A stretch of 64,000 nucleotides of DNA from an uncultured Alphaproteobacteria bacterium (GCA_951812805.1 CATOSZ010000003.1:124001-188000), one strand, 5' to 3'. Counted from the stretch's first letter, positions 9,566 through 18,809 are shown. Numbers and translations: made by a program. Notes: a model not told the origin generated them from the letters alone.

Positions 9566-9844
9566 ATGCTGTTTCTCGTCATCAGCCAACCACTGCCGAC
9601 CCGGCCGAGCGAGGCGCGGGGCCATCGCCAGCGCTATTGGGAGTGGATCCAGCCGCTGCTGGATGCGGGCGAGGTCCGCTCGGTTTATGGCCGGGCGGGG
9701 CGGGGTGCGGTTGCCATCATGGACGTCGAGTCCAACGAGCGACTGCACCAGCTGCTGAACGAGTGGGGCGACATCATCCCCGCCGAATACGAAATCCATC
9801 CCCTGCTCGATCCCGCTCAGATGCAGGACTTCCTCGCCCGCTGA
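9566..9844 (+). CDS. Muconolactone isomerase-like small protein
   Basis: A 92-residue protein. It starts MLFLVISQPLP and contains DVESNERLHQLLNEW, the signature of the muconolactone delta-isomerase fold, a small ferredoxin-like barrel that usually forms oligomers. ATG 9566 is preferred over upstream in-frame starts because the domain begins there and a GAGGGG ribosome-binding site lies about 9 bp upstream; the upstream starts would translate the palindrome. No other genes of the beta-ketoadipate pathway are nearby, so isomerase activity is not assured. Confidence 0.75.
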   Translation: MLFLVISQPLPTRPSEARGHRQRYWEWIQPLLDAGEVRSVYGRAGRGAVAIMDVESNERLHQLLNEWGDIIPAEYEIHPLLDPAQMQDFLAR

Positions 9845-9860
9845 TCCCCGCCCGCCGGCC

Positions 9861-10325
9861 TCAGCGGCCGGTTTCGCGGGTCAGCAGCATCGCCTCGCGC
9901 GAGGCGTCGAGGGCATCGTTCAGGCGAAGCTCACGGCTCTTCAGGAAGACCCGCTTGGTCACGCGGATGGCGTTCGCATCGTAGTCGAGCAGGACGTCCG
10001 CCATCCGCTCCGCCTCCGCCAACACCGCCTCGTCGGCGACCACGCGGTTGATCAGGCCGAGGGAGAGGGCCTTCTCGGCGGAGATGTCCTCGGCGAGCGT
10101 CAGCAGCTCGAACGCGGCCTTCGGCCCGATCCGATGCACCAGGCCGGGCGTCACCATCGTCGCGGCGAGGCCGCGCTTGACCTCGGGATAGCCGAAGACG
10201 GCGCCCTCCCCCGCTACCACCATGTCGCAGGCGATGGCGAGGTTGCAGCCGCCGCCGAGCGCATAGCCCCGCACCGCGGCGATCACCGGCTTGTCGGTCC
10301 GCGCGCCCAGTTTGCGGATTTCGGT
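9861..10325 (-). pseudogene. Enoyl-CoA hydratase, C-terminal fragment cut by an IS21 element
   Basis: About 152 residues of a crotonase-fold protein remain. RTDKPVIAAVRGYALGGG forms the oxyanion-hole strand and GAVFGYPEVKRGLAA contains the catalytic-type Glu; the natural C-terminus ends LTRETGR. The first ~100 residues, including the first oxyanion-hole loop, are absent. The reading frame runs on into IS21 end sequence. The missing N-terminal coding DNA is not found on the far side of the element, so a deletion must have accompanied or followed insertion. It is almost certainly non-functional. Confidence 0.85.
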
Positions 10326-10417
10326 AGTTCCGGACGGCGGTTTCAGTAAGTCCTGGCCACCGATTTCATAAAGTCCCGGCCGGTTCCGGGAGTTTGGCTT
10401 CGGGTGCCTTGTTGCCG

Positions 10418-11194
10418 TCAGTCGGGATTGTTTTCCGTTGTGGTTGGCTGGGTCAAGTCGGTCGTCGATTTCTTCTTTCGCATGCTGTCGCCTTTCAAGC
10501 CGATGCGGTGGGCGTTGTGGATGACGCGGTCGAGGATGGCGTCGGCGATGGTGGCCTCGCCGATCAGGTCGTGCCAGGCGGTCACGGGGATCTGCGCGGT
10601 GATGAGGGTTGAGCGTCGGTGGTATCGTTCCTCGCAGATTTCCAGGAGATCGAGGCGCTGGCGGTCGGTCAGGCCATGGGTTCCCCAGTCGTCGAGGACG
10701 AGCAGCTGGACCCGGGCGAGGCGGTCGATCAGGCGGGGCAGCCGGCCGTCGAGGCGGGCCATGGCGAGGTCCTCGAAGAGCCTGGGCATGCGGACGTAGA
10801 GGACGGAATGATCGAGCCTGGCGGCCTGATGGGCGATGGCACAGGCGAGCCATGTCTTGCCGGTTCCGGTCTGGCCGGTGACGATGAGGTTCTCGTGTGC
10901 CTTGAGCCAGACGCCCTGGGCGAGAGAGAGGACGGCGCGGCGGTCGAGGCCTCGTTCGGCGGCGAAGTCGATGTCCTCGATGCAGGCCTCGGGGAAGCGT
11001 AGCCTGGCCTGTCTGAGGCGGTTGGCGAGGCGCTTGTCGGCGCGGGTGGCGGCCTCGCGGTCGAGCATGAGGGCGAGCCAGTCCTCGCGGTTCAATTCCG
11101 ATGATTGGCCTCGCTCGGCCATGTCGCGGTAAGCCTCTGCCATGCCCTTGAAGCCGAGGGCCTGCATCTGGTCGAGGGTCGGGTGTGTCAGCAT
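10418..11194 (-). CDS. istB: IS21 helper ATPase IstB
   Basis: A 258-residue protein read from ATG 11194 ([17 protein letters not shown]), immediately downstream of istA. It has a Walker A motif in [17 protein letters not shown] and a Walker B motif in [14 protein letters not shown], as in DnaC-like AAA+ proteins. IstB helps the IstA transposase assemble and choose its target. Length is normal and the gene looks intact. Longer open reading upstream overlaps istA and is not coding. Confidence 0.93.
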   Translation of the reverse strand: MLTHPTLDQMQALGFKGMAEAYRDMAERGQSSELNREDWLALMLDREAATRADKRLANRLRQARLRFPEACIEDIDFAAERGLDRRAVLSLAQGVWLKAHENLIVTGQTGTGKTWLACAIAHQAARLDHSVLYVRMPRLFEDLAMARLDGRLPRLIDRLARVQLLVLDDWGTHGLTDRQRLDLLEICEERYHRRSTLITAQIPVTAWHDLIGEATIADAILDRVIHNAHRIGLKGDSMRKKKSTTDLTQPTTTENNPD

Positions 11195-11211
11195 GAGGTG
11201 TCTTCTCCTGG

Positions 11212-12765
11212 TTATCGGTAGTAGCCGGGGCCGCGGATGTTGGTGTGTGGCGGCAGCGGCAGAAGCGGTTCGCGCTCGGGGCGTGTGCGATCGAGGCCGG
11301 ACTTGAGGATGGCGGCGAGCGATGAGTAGCTGGTCGTGTTGATGGTGAGCGCGCGTGCGCAGGCGGCCTCGACGCGTTCCGGTTCGTATCGGCGGGCGAG
11401 CGACAAGACGCCCATGGCGCTGCGATAGCCTTGCTCGGGATGGGGCCGATCGCGGATCATCCGCTCGACCAGGAGGGCGGCGTTGGGGCCGATGCGGCTG
11501 GCCTGGTCGATCAGGCTTTGTGGCGTTCGCTCGGCATAGCGCTGGTGCGCCTTGGGCATGTGGGCCGGGATCGTGGCATGGCCGCCATGCGGTGAGCGGC
11601 GGAGATGGCTGGCGACGCGCTTGTGGTTGTGGAAGATCTCGACCGTGCGGTGAGTGAGCCGGACTTGGACCTTGCGGCCGATCAGGCCGTGCGGCACGGA
11701 GTAGAAGCTGCGCTCGACGTCGACGTGATAGTCGGAATGGACCTTGGCGGTCTTCCATTCGGCATATTCGAAGGGCGTCGTCGGCAGGGGTGCCAGGGCC
11801 TCGCGCTCGATGGCCTCGAACATCTGGCGCCGGCTCTTTCCAAGGTTGCGCATGGGCCGCTCGTTGAGCTCCTCGAGGAGGTCGCGGATCGCCCGGTTGA
11901 GCTGGTCGAGGGAGAAGAAGCGCGTATTGCGCAGTCTTGCCAGGATCCAGCGCTCGACGACCTGGACGGCGACTTCGACCTTGGCCTTGTCGCGCGGCTT
12001 GCGGACCCGGGTCGGCAGGACGGTGGTGTCGTAGTGCTCGGCGAGCGCGGCGAAGGTCGGGTTGAGGGTCGGCTCGAACCAGAGCGGCTTGGCGACGCCG
12101 GCCTTGAGGTTATCGCAGACGATGCTCTTGGGCACGCCGCCGAAGTAGGCGAGCGCCCGGCATTGTCCGGCGACCCAGTCGGGCAGGCGCTGGGTCAGGC
12201 TGGCGGTGGCGAAGGTGAGCGAGGAAGCGCCCAGCACGGCGACGAAGATCTGCGCGTCGTGCACCTCGCCGGTCTCGGGGTCGACGATGTCCACCGTCTG
12301 GCCGGCATAATCGGTCTGCATGACCGCACCGGCCTCGTGGCGGTTGCGCCAGGTGGCGCCGGTGCGCCGCTTGAACGCCGTGAAGGCTTCGCAGAACCAG
12401 GTGTAGCCGTAGCCATCGGGATGTGAGGCGCGGTATTCCTGCCAGAGCAGGGTCAGCGTCACCCCCTTGCGCTTCAGCTCGGCCGCGACCGTCGGCCAGT
12501 GCGGCTCGCACCTGTCGCGCGGGGGCCGGCCCATGCGGCGGAACAGCGTCTCTTGCAGGACCGCGTCGTCCTCGTATTCCGCCGGCAGCGGCCAGGCGGT
12601 AAGGCCGACCTCGCGGGCCCGCAGCAAATAGGTCGACACTGTCGTCTTGGAGACCTTCAGCCGTTCCGCCACCTCTCGCGCCGAGAGGCCTTGGTCATGC
12701 GTCAGCCGCAGGATCGTTCGTGCATCTCTCACCGTCGTTCGTCTCGTCTGCTTCCGTCTGGGCAT
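11212..12765 (-). CDS. istA: IS21 transposase IstA
   Basis: A 517-residue transposase. Start ATG 12765 ([10 protein letters not shown]) is preferred over the in-frame ATG 12780 because a strong GGGAGGGG ribosome-binding site lies just upstream. An N-terminal helix-turn-helix ([18 protein letters not shown]) is followed by a DDE integrase core: [21 protein letters not shown] and the Glu in [14 protein letters not shown]. The C-terminal half holds the Mu-like beta-barrel segment [15 protein letters not shown]. It acts with IstB, whose gene starts 17 bp downstream. Confidence 0.94.
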   Translation of the reverse strand: MPRRKQTRRTTVRDARTILRLTHDQGLSAREVAERLKVSKTTVSTYLLRAREVGLTAWPLPAEYEDDAVLQETLFRRMGRPPRDRCEPHWPTVAAELKRKGVTLTLLWQEYRASHPDGYGYTWFCEAFTAFKRRTGATWRNRHEAGAVMQTDYAGQTVDIVDPETGEVHDAQIFVAVLGASSLTFATASLTQRLPDWVAGQCRALAYFGGVPKSIVCDNLKAGVAKPLWFEPTLNPTFAALAEHYDTTVLPTRVRKPRDKAKVEVAVQVVERWILARLRNTRFFSLDQLNRAIRDLLEELNERPMRNLGKSRRQMFEAIEREALAPLPTTPFEYAEWKTAKVHSDYHVDVERSFYSVPHGLIGRKVQVRLTHRTVEIFHNHKRVASHLRRSPHGGHATIPAHMPKAHQRYAERTPQSLIDQASRIGPNAALLVERMIRDRPHPEQGYRSAMGVLSLARRYEPERVEAACARALTINTTSYSSLAAILKSGLDRTRPEREPLLPLPPHTNIRGPGYYR

Positions 12766-12996
12766 GTCCCCTCCCGGCAAAAGCCAAGAGGTAGACGCCG
12801 AGACGGCGCACCCGAAAGCTGAACTCAGATCGCCCCGTGATGCTGTCCGGGACTTTCCGGAATCACTGGCCGCGACTTACTGAAATCTCTGGCCAGGACT
12901 TTCCGTAATCGGTGTCCGGGACTTTCCGAAACGCGCAAACATGTCGCCGACACCCTATTCTGGCGCTCCGAACGACCGAATCTTGGAGTGCCGGTG

Positions 12997-13668
12997 ATGA
13001 GCGACAGCGTGACCTATACCCTCAAAGACAATATCGCGACGCTGACCATGGACGACGGCAAGGCCAACGCGATGGCCCCGGCGATGAGCGCGGCGCTGAA
13101 CGCCGGCCTCGACCGCGCCGCGCGGGAGGCCCGGGCGGTGGTGATCCGGGGCCGTGCGGGCGTCTTCTGCGGCGGCTTCGACCTGAAGATCATCCGGGGC
13201 GGGGACGAGACGGTGAAAGCGCAAATGCGCGACGCCGGCATGGCGCTGCTGCGCCGCCTCTATGTCTCACCGCAACCGATCGTCTTCGCCGTGACCGGTC
13301 ATGCCGTCGCCATGGGCGCGCTGTTGATCCTGGCGGGCGATGCCCGTGTCGGCCTCGAGGGCGATTTCCGCCTCGGCCTGAACGAGACGGGCATCGGCCT
13401 CTCCCTGCCCGTCACCGGGCTCGAGGTCGCACGCGACCGGCTGGCGCCGACCGTGTTCCAGCGCGCGACCATCAACGCCGAACTGTTCTCGCCCGAAGGC
13501 GCGGTATCGGCCGGCTATCTCGACCAGGCGGCCGGAGCGGAGGGTTTCGATGCGGCGGTCGATGCCGCTGCCACGTACCTGGCCGGCCTGGACGGCGGCG
13601 CCTTCTCCGAAACCAAGCAGCGCGTCCGCCAGCCCACCCTCGATAGGATCGACGCGCTGATGGGATGA
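12997..13668 (+). CDS. Crotonase/enoyl-CoA hydratase family protein (EchA3-like)
   Basis: A 223-residue crotonase-fold protein, shorter than typical enoyl-CoA hydratases (~255). ATG 12997 follows a GGAG at 12985; GTG 12988 is an alternative. The first oxyanion loop (GVFCGGFDLKII) and second (TGHAVAMGALLILAGD) are present. Where hydratases usually have the catalytic Glu after GxP, this protein reads FRLGLNETGIGLSLP, as in the short EchA3-like group. It would act on an acyl-CoA of unknown chain. It begins about 55 bp after the IS21 element, so its native upstream region may have been replaced. Confidence 0.85.
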   Translation: MSDSVTYTLKDNIATLTMDDGKANAMAPAMSAALNAGLDRAAREARAVVIRGRAGVFCGGFDLKIIRGGDETVKAQMRDAGMALLRRLYVSPQPIVFAVTGHAVAMGALLILAGDARVGLEGDFRLGLNETGIGLSLPVTGLEVARDRLAPTVFQRATINAELFSPEGAVSAGYLDQAAGAEGFDAAVDAAATYLAGLDGGAFSETKQRVRQPTLDRIDALMG

Positions 13669-13678
13669 GGCCGGCGGC

Positions 13679-14665
13679 TCAGGCGCCCCAGACGTCCTTC
13701 AGCACCCGCACCCAGTTCTCGCCGAGGATCTTGGCGATGCGGCCCTCGGGCCAGCCGCGGCGCTCGAAGGCGGCCGTCAGGTTCGGGTATTCGGCCAGCG
13801 TGCGAAAATTCTCCGGCATCGGCGCGGTCGTGCCGCGCCCGTCCATCAGCCAGCGGGCATAGCCCTTGTCGCGGCGCAGCCAGTCGAACCAGTCGGCGGA
13901 CTGGTTCTGCGTGAAGTCCGTGCCGATGCCGACGTTGTCTTCGCCGATCAGGTCGACGACATAGGCCATCGCGTCGACGCAATCCTCGAGCGTCGTCTCC
14001 GCGTCGCGCGGGAGGAACGGCGGGAAGGTCGCAAAGCCGACGAAACCGCCAGAATCGACGATGAAGCGCAACTGCTCGTCCGTCTTGTTGCGGGGATGGT
14101 CGCGCAAGCCCGCCGGACAGCAATGAGTATAGGCCACGGGCTTCTTCGAATGGCGGATCGCATCCTCGCTGGTCTTCGGCCCGACATGGGAGAGGTCGAC
14201 CAGGATGCCGAGGCGGTTCATCTCGTCGACCACCTCGCGGCCGAAGTCCGAGAGGCCGCCGTCGTTGCTGTCGAAACAGCCGGAACCGACGAAGTTCTGC
14301 GTGTTGTAGGTCAGCTGCATGACGCCGACGCCGAGGTCCTTGAAGCTGCGCAGGTGGCCGAGCTGGTCCTCGATGCCCGACGTGTTCTGCCAGCCGAGGA
14401 TGATGCCGACCTTGCCCTCGCGCTTGGCCCGGTGGATGTCCGCGGTGGTGTGCACCTGCAAGAGGATATCGTCGCACTCCTCGAACCAGCGTTTCCACTG
14501 CGCGACGTTGTCCATGGTGCCGCGAAAGCCTTCCCAGATGCTGCAGGTACAGTTGGCCGCCGTCAGGCCGCCGCGGTGCATGTCCTCGAAGACGGCACGG
14601 CTCCAGTTCGAGATCACCAGGCCGTCGATGACGATGGCGTCGCGGTGCAGGTTCGTGCTGCTCAT
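13679..14665 (-). CDS. Peptidase M19-fold protein ('membrane dipeptidase') with atypical metal site
   Basis: A 328-residue TIM-barrel protein of the renal dipeptidase family. It keeps the later metal-site histidines (LVDLSHVG with H160, AYTHCC with H181) and the acidic residue in GIGTDF (D250). The first ligands, normally His-x-Asp in a DGHND motif, are replaced by DGLVIS at residues 14-19. The bridging Glu motif, normally EGG, is also not evident (ILGWQN at 89-94). The usual two-zinc dipeptidase chemistry is therefore doubtful. It is the last gene of the TRAP transporter operon, 39 bp after dctM, so it probably acts on the imported solute. Confidence 0.82.
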   Translation of the reverse strand: MSSTNLHRDAIVIDGLVISNWSRAVFEDMHRGGLTAANCTCSIWEGFRGTMDNVAQWKRWFEECDDILLQVHTTADIHRAKREGKVGIILGWQNTSGIEDQLGHLRSFKDLGVGVMQLTYNTQNFVGSGCFDSNDGGLSDFGREVVDEMNRLGILVDLSHVGPKTSEDAIRHSKKPVAYTHCCPAGLRDHPRNKTDEQLRFIVDSGGFVGFATFPPFLPRDAETTLEDCVDAMAYVVDLIGEDNVGIGTDFTQNQSADWFDWLRRDKGYARWLMDGRGTTAPMPENFRTLAEYPNLTAAFERRGWPEGRIAKILGENWVRVLKDVWGA

Positions 14666-14704
14666 GGGTCTGTCCTCCGCTTGCCGGCCCGCTGTCGCCG
14701 GCTT

Positions 14705-16291
14705 CTATTCCCCGAATATCACTGTCGGCAGCCAGGTGGAGAGGCCCGGGAACGTCGCCACCACGCCGAGGGCGAGGACCTGGATGGCGACGAAGGGGAT
14801 GACGCCCTTGTAGATCTGCAAGGTCGTCACGCTCGGCGGCGCCACGCCGCGCAGGTAGAAGAGCGCGAAGCCGAAGGGCGGCGTGAGGAACGAGGTTTGC
14901 AGGTTGAGCGCGATCATCACGCCGAGCCAGACCGGGTTCAGGTCCATCTGCAAGAGGATCGGCGCGACGATCGGTACCACGACGAAGGTGATTTCGATGA
15001 AGTCGAGGAAGAAGCCCATGATGAACATCATGAACATCACCACCAGCATGGCACCGAAAGCGCCGCCCGGCAGCGAGGTCAGGAAGCCGTGCACCAGGTC
15101 GTCGCCGCCGAGGCCGCGGAACACGGCGGAGAACAGCTGGGCGCCGATGACGATGCCAAACACCATGGCGGCGACCCGGGTGGTCGAGCGCATCACCTCC
15201 TGCAGGCCGCCGGTGCCGTAGACCCGCGCGAGCGAGACCAGAATGCCCCAACCGAGCGCCAGGCAGCAGATGACGGCGACCAGGATGCCGATCAGGTCGG
15301 CGGTCGGGATCTCGTCGCGGGCGACGCGCAGGTCCATCATGCCGGTCAACACCAGGACCACGACCAGGCCCACCGTCGCCGCATAGATCGGCAGCCCGCG
15401 GTTCGGGTTCAGCCGCAGACCGCCCAACAGCGTCGCGCCGATCGCGCCGACGGAGGCTGCTTCCGTCGGCGTCGCGATCCCGGCCAGGATCGAGCCCAGC
15501 ACCGAGACGATCAGCACCACAGGTGCGACCAGGGCGCGGGCGACGCGGAACATGATCTCGCCCGTGCTCTGGCCGGCGGTCAGCTCGTCGCGCGGCACCG
15601 GCGGCGAGGACTCGGGCCGGATGACGGCGATGATCAACTGGTAGAGGATATACATGCCGACCAGCGCCAGGCCCGGCAGCAGGGCGCCGGCGAACAGGTC
15701 GCCGACCGAGACCGGATCGGGCGCGAAGTTGCCGAGCTTGCGCTGCGCTTCTTGGTAGGCATCGGAAATCTGATCGCCCAGCACCACCAGCACCAGCGAG
15801 GGCGGAATGATCTGGCCGAGCGTGCCCGACGCGCAGATCGAACCGCAGGCGAGCGCCGGGTCGTAGCCGCGCCGCAGCATGGTCGGCAGCGAGAGCAGGC
15901 CCATGGTCACCACCGTCGCGCCGACGATGCCGGTGGAGGCCGCGAGCAGCGCGCCGACGACGGAGACCGAGACGCCGAGCCCGCCCTTCAGCGAGCCGAA
16001 CAGCATCCCCATGGTTTCCAGCAGTTCTTCCGCCACCTTGGAGCGTTCCAGCATCACCCCCATGAAGACGAAGAGCGGCACGGCGACCAGGATCTCGCTG
16101 ACCATGGCGTTGCCGAAGACCCGGTTGGGGAAGATGCCGAGGAAGGCCGGATCGAAAAGGTCGAAGGCGAAGCTGATGCCGGCGAACATCAAGGCGACGC
16201 CGGCGAGCGAGAAGGCGACCGGGAAGCCGCCCATCAGCATGACGCAAACCCCGCCGAACATGGCGCAGACGATGATCTCGTTGCCGGTCAT
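14705..16291 (-). CDS. dctM: TRAP transporter large permease (DctM)
   Basis: A 528-residue membrane protein with many hydrophobic helices, typical of the DctM subunit that forms the transport path of TRAP systems. Recognisable segments include FVFMGVMLERSKVAEELL, SICASGTLGQIIPPSLVL and GFFLDFIEITFVVVPI. It uses ion gradients to move the solute delivered by the periplasmic DctP. ATG 16291 overlaps the end of dctQ by 4 bp (ATGA), which implies translational coupling. It is somewhat longer than average DctM, as seen for the keto-acid/mannitol subgroup. Confidence 0.93.
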   Translation of the reverse strand: MTGNEIIVCAMFGGVCVMLMGGFPVAFSLAGVALMFAGISFAFDLFDPAFLGIFPNRVFGNAMVSEILVAVPLFVFMGVMLERSKVAEELLETMGMLFGSLKGGLGVSVSVVGALLAASTGIVGATVVTMGLLSLPTMLRRGYDPALACGSICASGTLGQIIPPSLVLVVLGDQISDAYQEAQRKLGNFAPDPVSVGDLFAGALLPGLALVGMYILYQLIIAVIRPESSPPVPRDELTAGQSTGEIMFRVARALVAPVVLIVSVLGSILAGIATPTEAASVGAIGATLLGGLRLNPNRGLPIYAATVGLVVVLVLTGMMDLRVARDEIPTADLIGILVAVICCLALGWGILVSLARVYGTGGLQEVMRSTTRVAAMVFGIVIGAQLFSAVFRGLGGDDLVHGFLTSLPGGAFGAMLVVMFMMFIMGFFLDFIEITFVVVPIVAPILLQMDLNPVWLGVMIALNLQTSFLTPPFGFALFYLRGVAPPSVTTLQIYKGVIPFVAIQVLALGVVATFPGLSTWLPTVIFGE

Positions 16292-16599
16292 GGCCCCGCC
16301 TCCGCCTCGAGCGTCTCGGCCTCGGGCGGCGCCCGCCTGCCGGTCGCGACGAGGAACCCGTTGGTCGCCATGGAAATCCCCTGCAGGCCTAGCAACACGG
16401 GAAAGGCCAGCAGGAACAGCATCGAATGCATGAACAGGATCGATTCCTGCATCGGGATGAAGCCGAGCCCGAAGACGTAACGCAGCAGGACGACCGTGAA
16501 TTGCACCAGCACCATGATGAGGGCGAACCAGGCGACGATGCGCCCGACCCGCTCGTTCATGATGTCGATCGCGTTGGAAAGCGCTTGAACAGCACGCAC
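16288..16599 (-). CDS. dctQ: TRAP transporter small permease (DctQ), internally shortened
   Basis: A 103-residue protein read from GTG 16599, which follows GGAGTTGAGGA; the family opening is RAVQALSNAIDIMNERVGR. DctQ proteins usually have about 165-190 residues and four membrane helices. Here helix 1 (residues 22-43) is normal, helix 2 begins at MHSMLFLLA, and the sequence then passes directly to FPVLLGLQGISMA, which matches the end of helix 4. About 60-65 residues (rest of helix 2, helix 3, start of helix 4) appear to be missing in frame, with the join near 16405. Function is doubtful although the reading frame and overlap with dctM are intact. Confidence 0.78.
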   Translation of the reverse strand: MRAVQALSNAIDIMNERVGRIVAWFALIMVLVQFTVVLLRYVFGLGFIPMQESILFMHSMLFLLAFPVLLGLQGISMATNGFLVATGRRAPPEAETLEAEAGP

Positions 16600-16697
16600 G
16601 TCCTCAACTCCCGCAAGCGCGCGCACCCGGTTGGGGCCCGCACCACGTCAGGTACGGGCCCCGGTGCGCTGGGACCGGATCCTCGGGAAGGTACCGC

Positions 16698-17801
16698 CTA
16701 GCCGTACTTGAAGGGCAGCAGGCGGGCGTTCATGAAGCCCTGCTCGCCGATCTTGGCCCAGGTGATGGCCTGCTTGCGATAGTCGATGAAGCTGTCATAG
16801 ACCCTCTTCGCGATCGGGCTGGAGTTGCCGATGTCGGACACCACCTGGCCCGCGATATTGCCGATCTCGATCAGCATGTCGTCGGGATAGCGATGCATCT
16901 GCACCTTGTGCTTGTTCAGCAGCACGTTGAGTGAGCCGAGATTGCGGGCGTTGAACTCCGCACCCTGGATCTGCGCCTCGGCCTCGATGGCCATGGTGAC
17001 GATCAGCTGCTCGTCCTTGGTGAGCGAGTCCCAGAGCTTTTTGTTGATCGCGAAGCTGCCGCAGGTGCCCGGCTCGTGGAAGCCCGGATAGAAATAGTGC
17101 TTGGTGATCTTGTAGAAGCCGAAGGCGAGATCGTGCCAGGGGCCGACCCATTCCGCCGCGTCGATCGCGCCGGAGGCGAGCGAGGGATAGATCTCCGCCA
17201 CCGGCAGATTGACCACGGTGACGCCCAGCTCGCGCAGCACCTCGCCGCCGATGCCGGGCATGCGGAACTTCAGGCCCTTGAAATCGTCGAGCTTCTCGAT
17301 CGGCTTGCGGTACCAGCCGCCCATCTGGGTGCCGGTGCTGGCACCGAGGAAACCCTTGAGGCCGAAGTCCGCCGAGAGCTCGTCCCACAGCTCCTGCCCG
17401 CCGGCGTATTTCATCCAGGCGTGCGTCTCGAGGCCGGTCAGGCCATAGGGCACGGCGGTGAAGAAATTGAAGGCCTTGTGCTTGCCCTGCCAGTAGTATT
17501 CCGCCGACATGTACATGTCCGCATCGCCCGCGCTCACCGCGTCGAAGACGCCGAAGGCCGGCACCAGCTCGCCGCCGCCATAGACCTTGACGTCGATCTT
17601 GCCACCCGAAAGCTGGGTGATCCGCTTGGCCACCCGCTGGCCCGACGTGCCGAGGCCCGGCGCGTTCAGCGGCCAGGACATGGCGAGTTTCCACTGCTTG
17701 CGGCCCTGGCTGATCGCCGGTGCCGGAAAACTCGACGCGGCGGCGGCCGTGGCCGCGACGCCCGCGGTGGCGGCGCCCTTTACGAATGCACGACGTTTCA
17801 T
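16698..17801 (-). CDS. dctP: TRAP transporter periplasmic solute-binding protein (DctP)
   Basis: A 367-residue protein with a twin-arginine signal peptide (MKRRAFVKGAA, Ala-rich stretch, SFPAPAIS), so it is likely exported folded. The mature part shows the DctP fold of the 2-oxoacid/TakP-like group: MYMSAEYYWQGKHKAFNFF, LKFRMPGIGGEVL and AIDAAEWVGPWHDLAFG. It binds the solute in the periplasm and hands it to DctQM. It is first in the operon; ATG 17801 has GGAGAGCGGAG upstream. The ligand cannot be read from sequence, though this subgroup favours small 2-oxo or hydroxy carboxylates. Confidence 0.93.
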   Translation of the reverse strand: MKRRAFVKGAATAGVAATAAAASSFPAPAISQGRKQWKLAMSWPLNAPGLGTSGQRVAKRITQLSGGKIDVKVYGGGELVPAFGVFDAVSAGDADMYMSAEYYWQGKHKAFNFFTAVPYGLTGLETHAWMKYAGGQELWDELSADFGLKGFLGASTGTQMGGWYRKPIEKLDDFKGLKFRMPGIGGEVLRELGVTVVNLPVAEIYPSLASGAIDAAEWVGPWHDLAFGFYKITKHYFYPGFHEPGTCGSFAINKKLWDSLTKDEQLIVTMAIEAEAQIQGAEFNARNLGSLNVLLNKHKVQMHRYPDDMLIEIGNIAGQVVSDIGNSSPIAKRVYDSFIDYRKQAITWAKIGEQGFMNARLLPFKYG

Positions 17802-18029
17802 CTCCGCTCTCCCTGTTCGAGATGCTGGGACCCCGATACGCTGTCCCGGTCAGGGGGCGGCCCCCTTACACAATCGCCGCCAACCCCGAATTTCCCCATC
17901 TATTCGAAAACCTTAGAGCAGCAATTCGGGAGCCACAAGCAAGTTGCACGCCGGCACGTCGCCGCGGGGGCATTTGCCGCTTGCGCCCGTCACTGGGGAC
18001 CGGTTAGCTTCGGAGCGGGCCGAGGAGGT

Positions 18030-18401
18030 ATGTCTGTGCTGATTTCCAAGCGTATGTTCCTGGCCGCGAGCACGCTCGCCCTCGCCGTGGCGCTCACCGC
18101 GTGTTCCAACCAACCCAAGCGATGGGAGAAGGCCGGCGCCGACAAGGAGACCCGCTGGCTCGACGTCAATTCGTGCGGCAACTATGCCCGCGCCAAGCTG
18201 AACAGCCGCGACCTCCAGCGTGAGGAACGCTTCCATGGTCGCGCCATCGCGCTCGAACAGAACTACCGCAACAACGACGTCGCCGGCCTCCAGCGCATAG
18301 CCGAAGCGGACCATCTGCGCAGCCGCCAGCGGATTTTCGAGGATTGCATGGCGCTCAAGGGCTACCGCCCGAGCCAGGCGAAGCCCGCCACGGACGGCTA
18401 G
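18030..18401 (+). CDS. Small putative lipoprotein
   Basis: A 123-residue protein starting at ATG 18030 behind a strong GAGGAGG site. The N-terminus is a lipoprotein signal: SKRMFLAASTLALAVALTAC with the lipid-bearing Cys at residue 25. The remainder is charged and hydrophilic with a second Cys in DVNSCGNYARAK and another in FEDCMALKGYRP. I do not recognise the family. It lies divergent from dctP with a 228-bp gap that must hold both promoters. Its last 47 bp overlap the convergent hypothetical gene. Confidence 0.75.
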   Translation: MSVLISKRMFLAASTLALAVALTACSNQPKRWEKAGADKETRWLDVNSCGNYARAKLNSRDLQREERFHGRAIALEQNYRNNDVAGLQRIAEADHLRSRQRIFEDCMALKGYRPSQAKPATDG

Positions 18402-18786
18402 TTTCCCGCTCGCGAAACGCCTGCAGGCGCCGCACCAGCAGGCGGCGCGTCTTCCAAGGCTTCCAGAACGCAGGAAGCGTACTCAGCCAATGCCCGTGCT
18501 GGAAGCGCGGAAAACCCGCCTCCCGCGCCAGCTGCAGCGTCGTCGGCAGATGACGTTGGCCGAGCACGGCGATGGCGGAATCGATTTCCGCGAGGGAGGC
18601 GAAGACGAGCCGTCGGCCCCGGTAGGCGACGATGTAGATCGGCCAGCCGCGGCCAGGCACCGCGCGGGGCCGCGGCGGGTCGTGCGCCGAGGCGCTCGCC
18701 CACGTCTCGCCCTCCCGCGCCCGGTGCACCCAGAACGACAGTGGCGAGCACACCGGCTCGGAACGGTATTCTCGCCGGATCTGCAT
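18355..18786 (-). CDS. Hypothetical protein
   Basis: A 143-residue, Arg- and Trp-rich soluble protein from ATG 18786. The core reads VFASLAEIDSAIAVLGQRH, LPTTLQLAREAG and HWLSTLPAFWKPWKTR; similar short proteins with a 'HWLSRLP' motif occur as uncharacterised genes in related bacteria, as far as I recall. No signal peptide or membrane helix is seen. The 3' end overlaps the lipoprotein gene by 47 bp, so either gene may really end or start elsewhere. Function unknown. Confidence 0.55.
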   Translation of the reverse strand: MQIRREYRSEPVCSPLSFWVHRAREGETWASASAHDPPRPRAVPGRGWPIYIVAYRGRRLVFASLAEIDSAIAVLGQRHLPTTLQLAREAGFPRFQHGHWLSTLPAFWKPWKTRRLLVRRLQAFRERETSRPWRASPGSGGSP

Positions 18787-18809
18787 CGACGAATCGCCGC
18801 CGTCCGCCT

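Larger units (their letters stand above)
10310..12940 (-). mobile_element. IS21-family element A (istA-istB)
   Basis: The element has the two-gene layout of IS21, transcribed on the minus strand. The outer ends are related inverted repeats: 12914-12940 reads outward gtccgggactttccgaaac, and the complement of about 10310-10335 gives a near match. Inside each tip are further copies of the ggacttnctg/ggactttccg motif (around 10345-10375 and 12848-12905), as is usual for IS21 transposase-binding repeats. Exact tips cannot be fixed by eye to better than about 15 bp. It disrupts the crotonase gene at its left end. Confidence 0.85.

Noticed and set aside
10310-12940. CRISPR-like array from the repeated ggactttccg motifs at the IS21 ends
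   Set aside because: The repeats are few, short, diverged and confined to the tips of an istA/istB element, as expected for transposase-binding sites.
14096-16480. A 794-codon + strand frame opposite the TRAP permease
   Set aside because: Antisense to a clear DctM gene; its His/Asp/Gln-rich translation reflects complementing hydrophobic codons.
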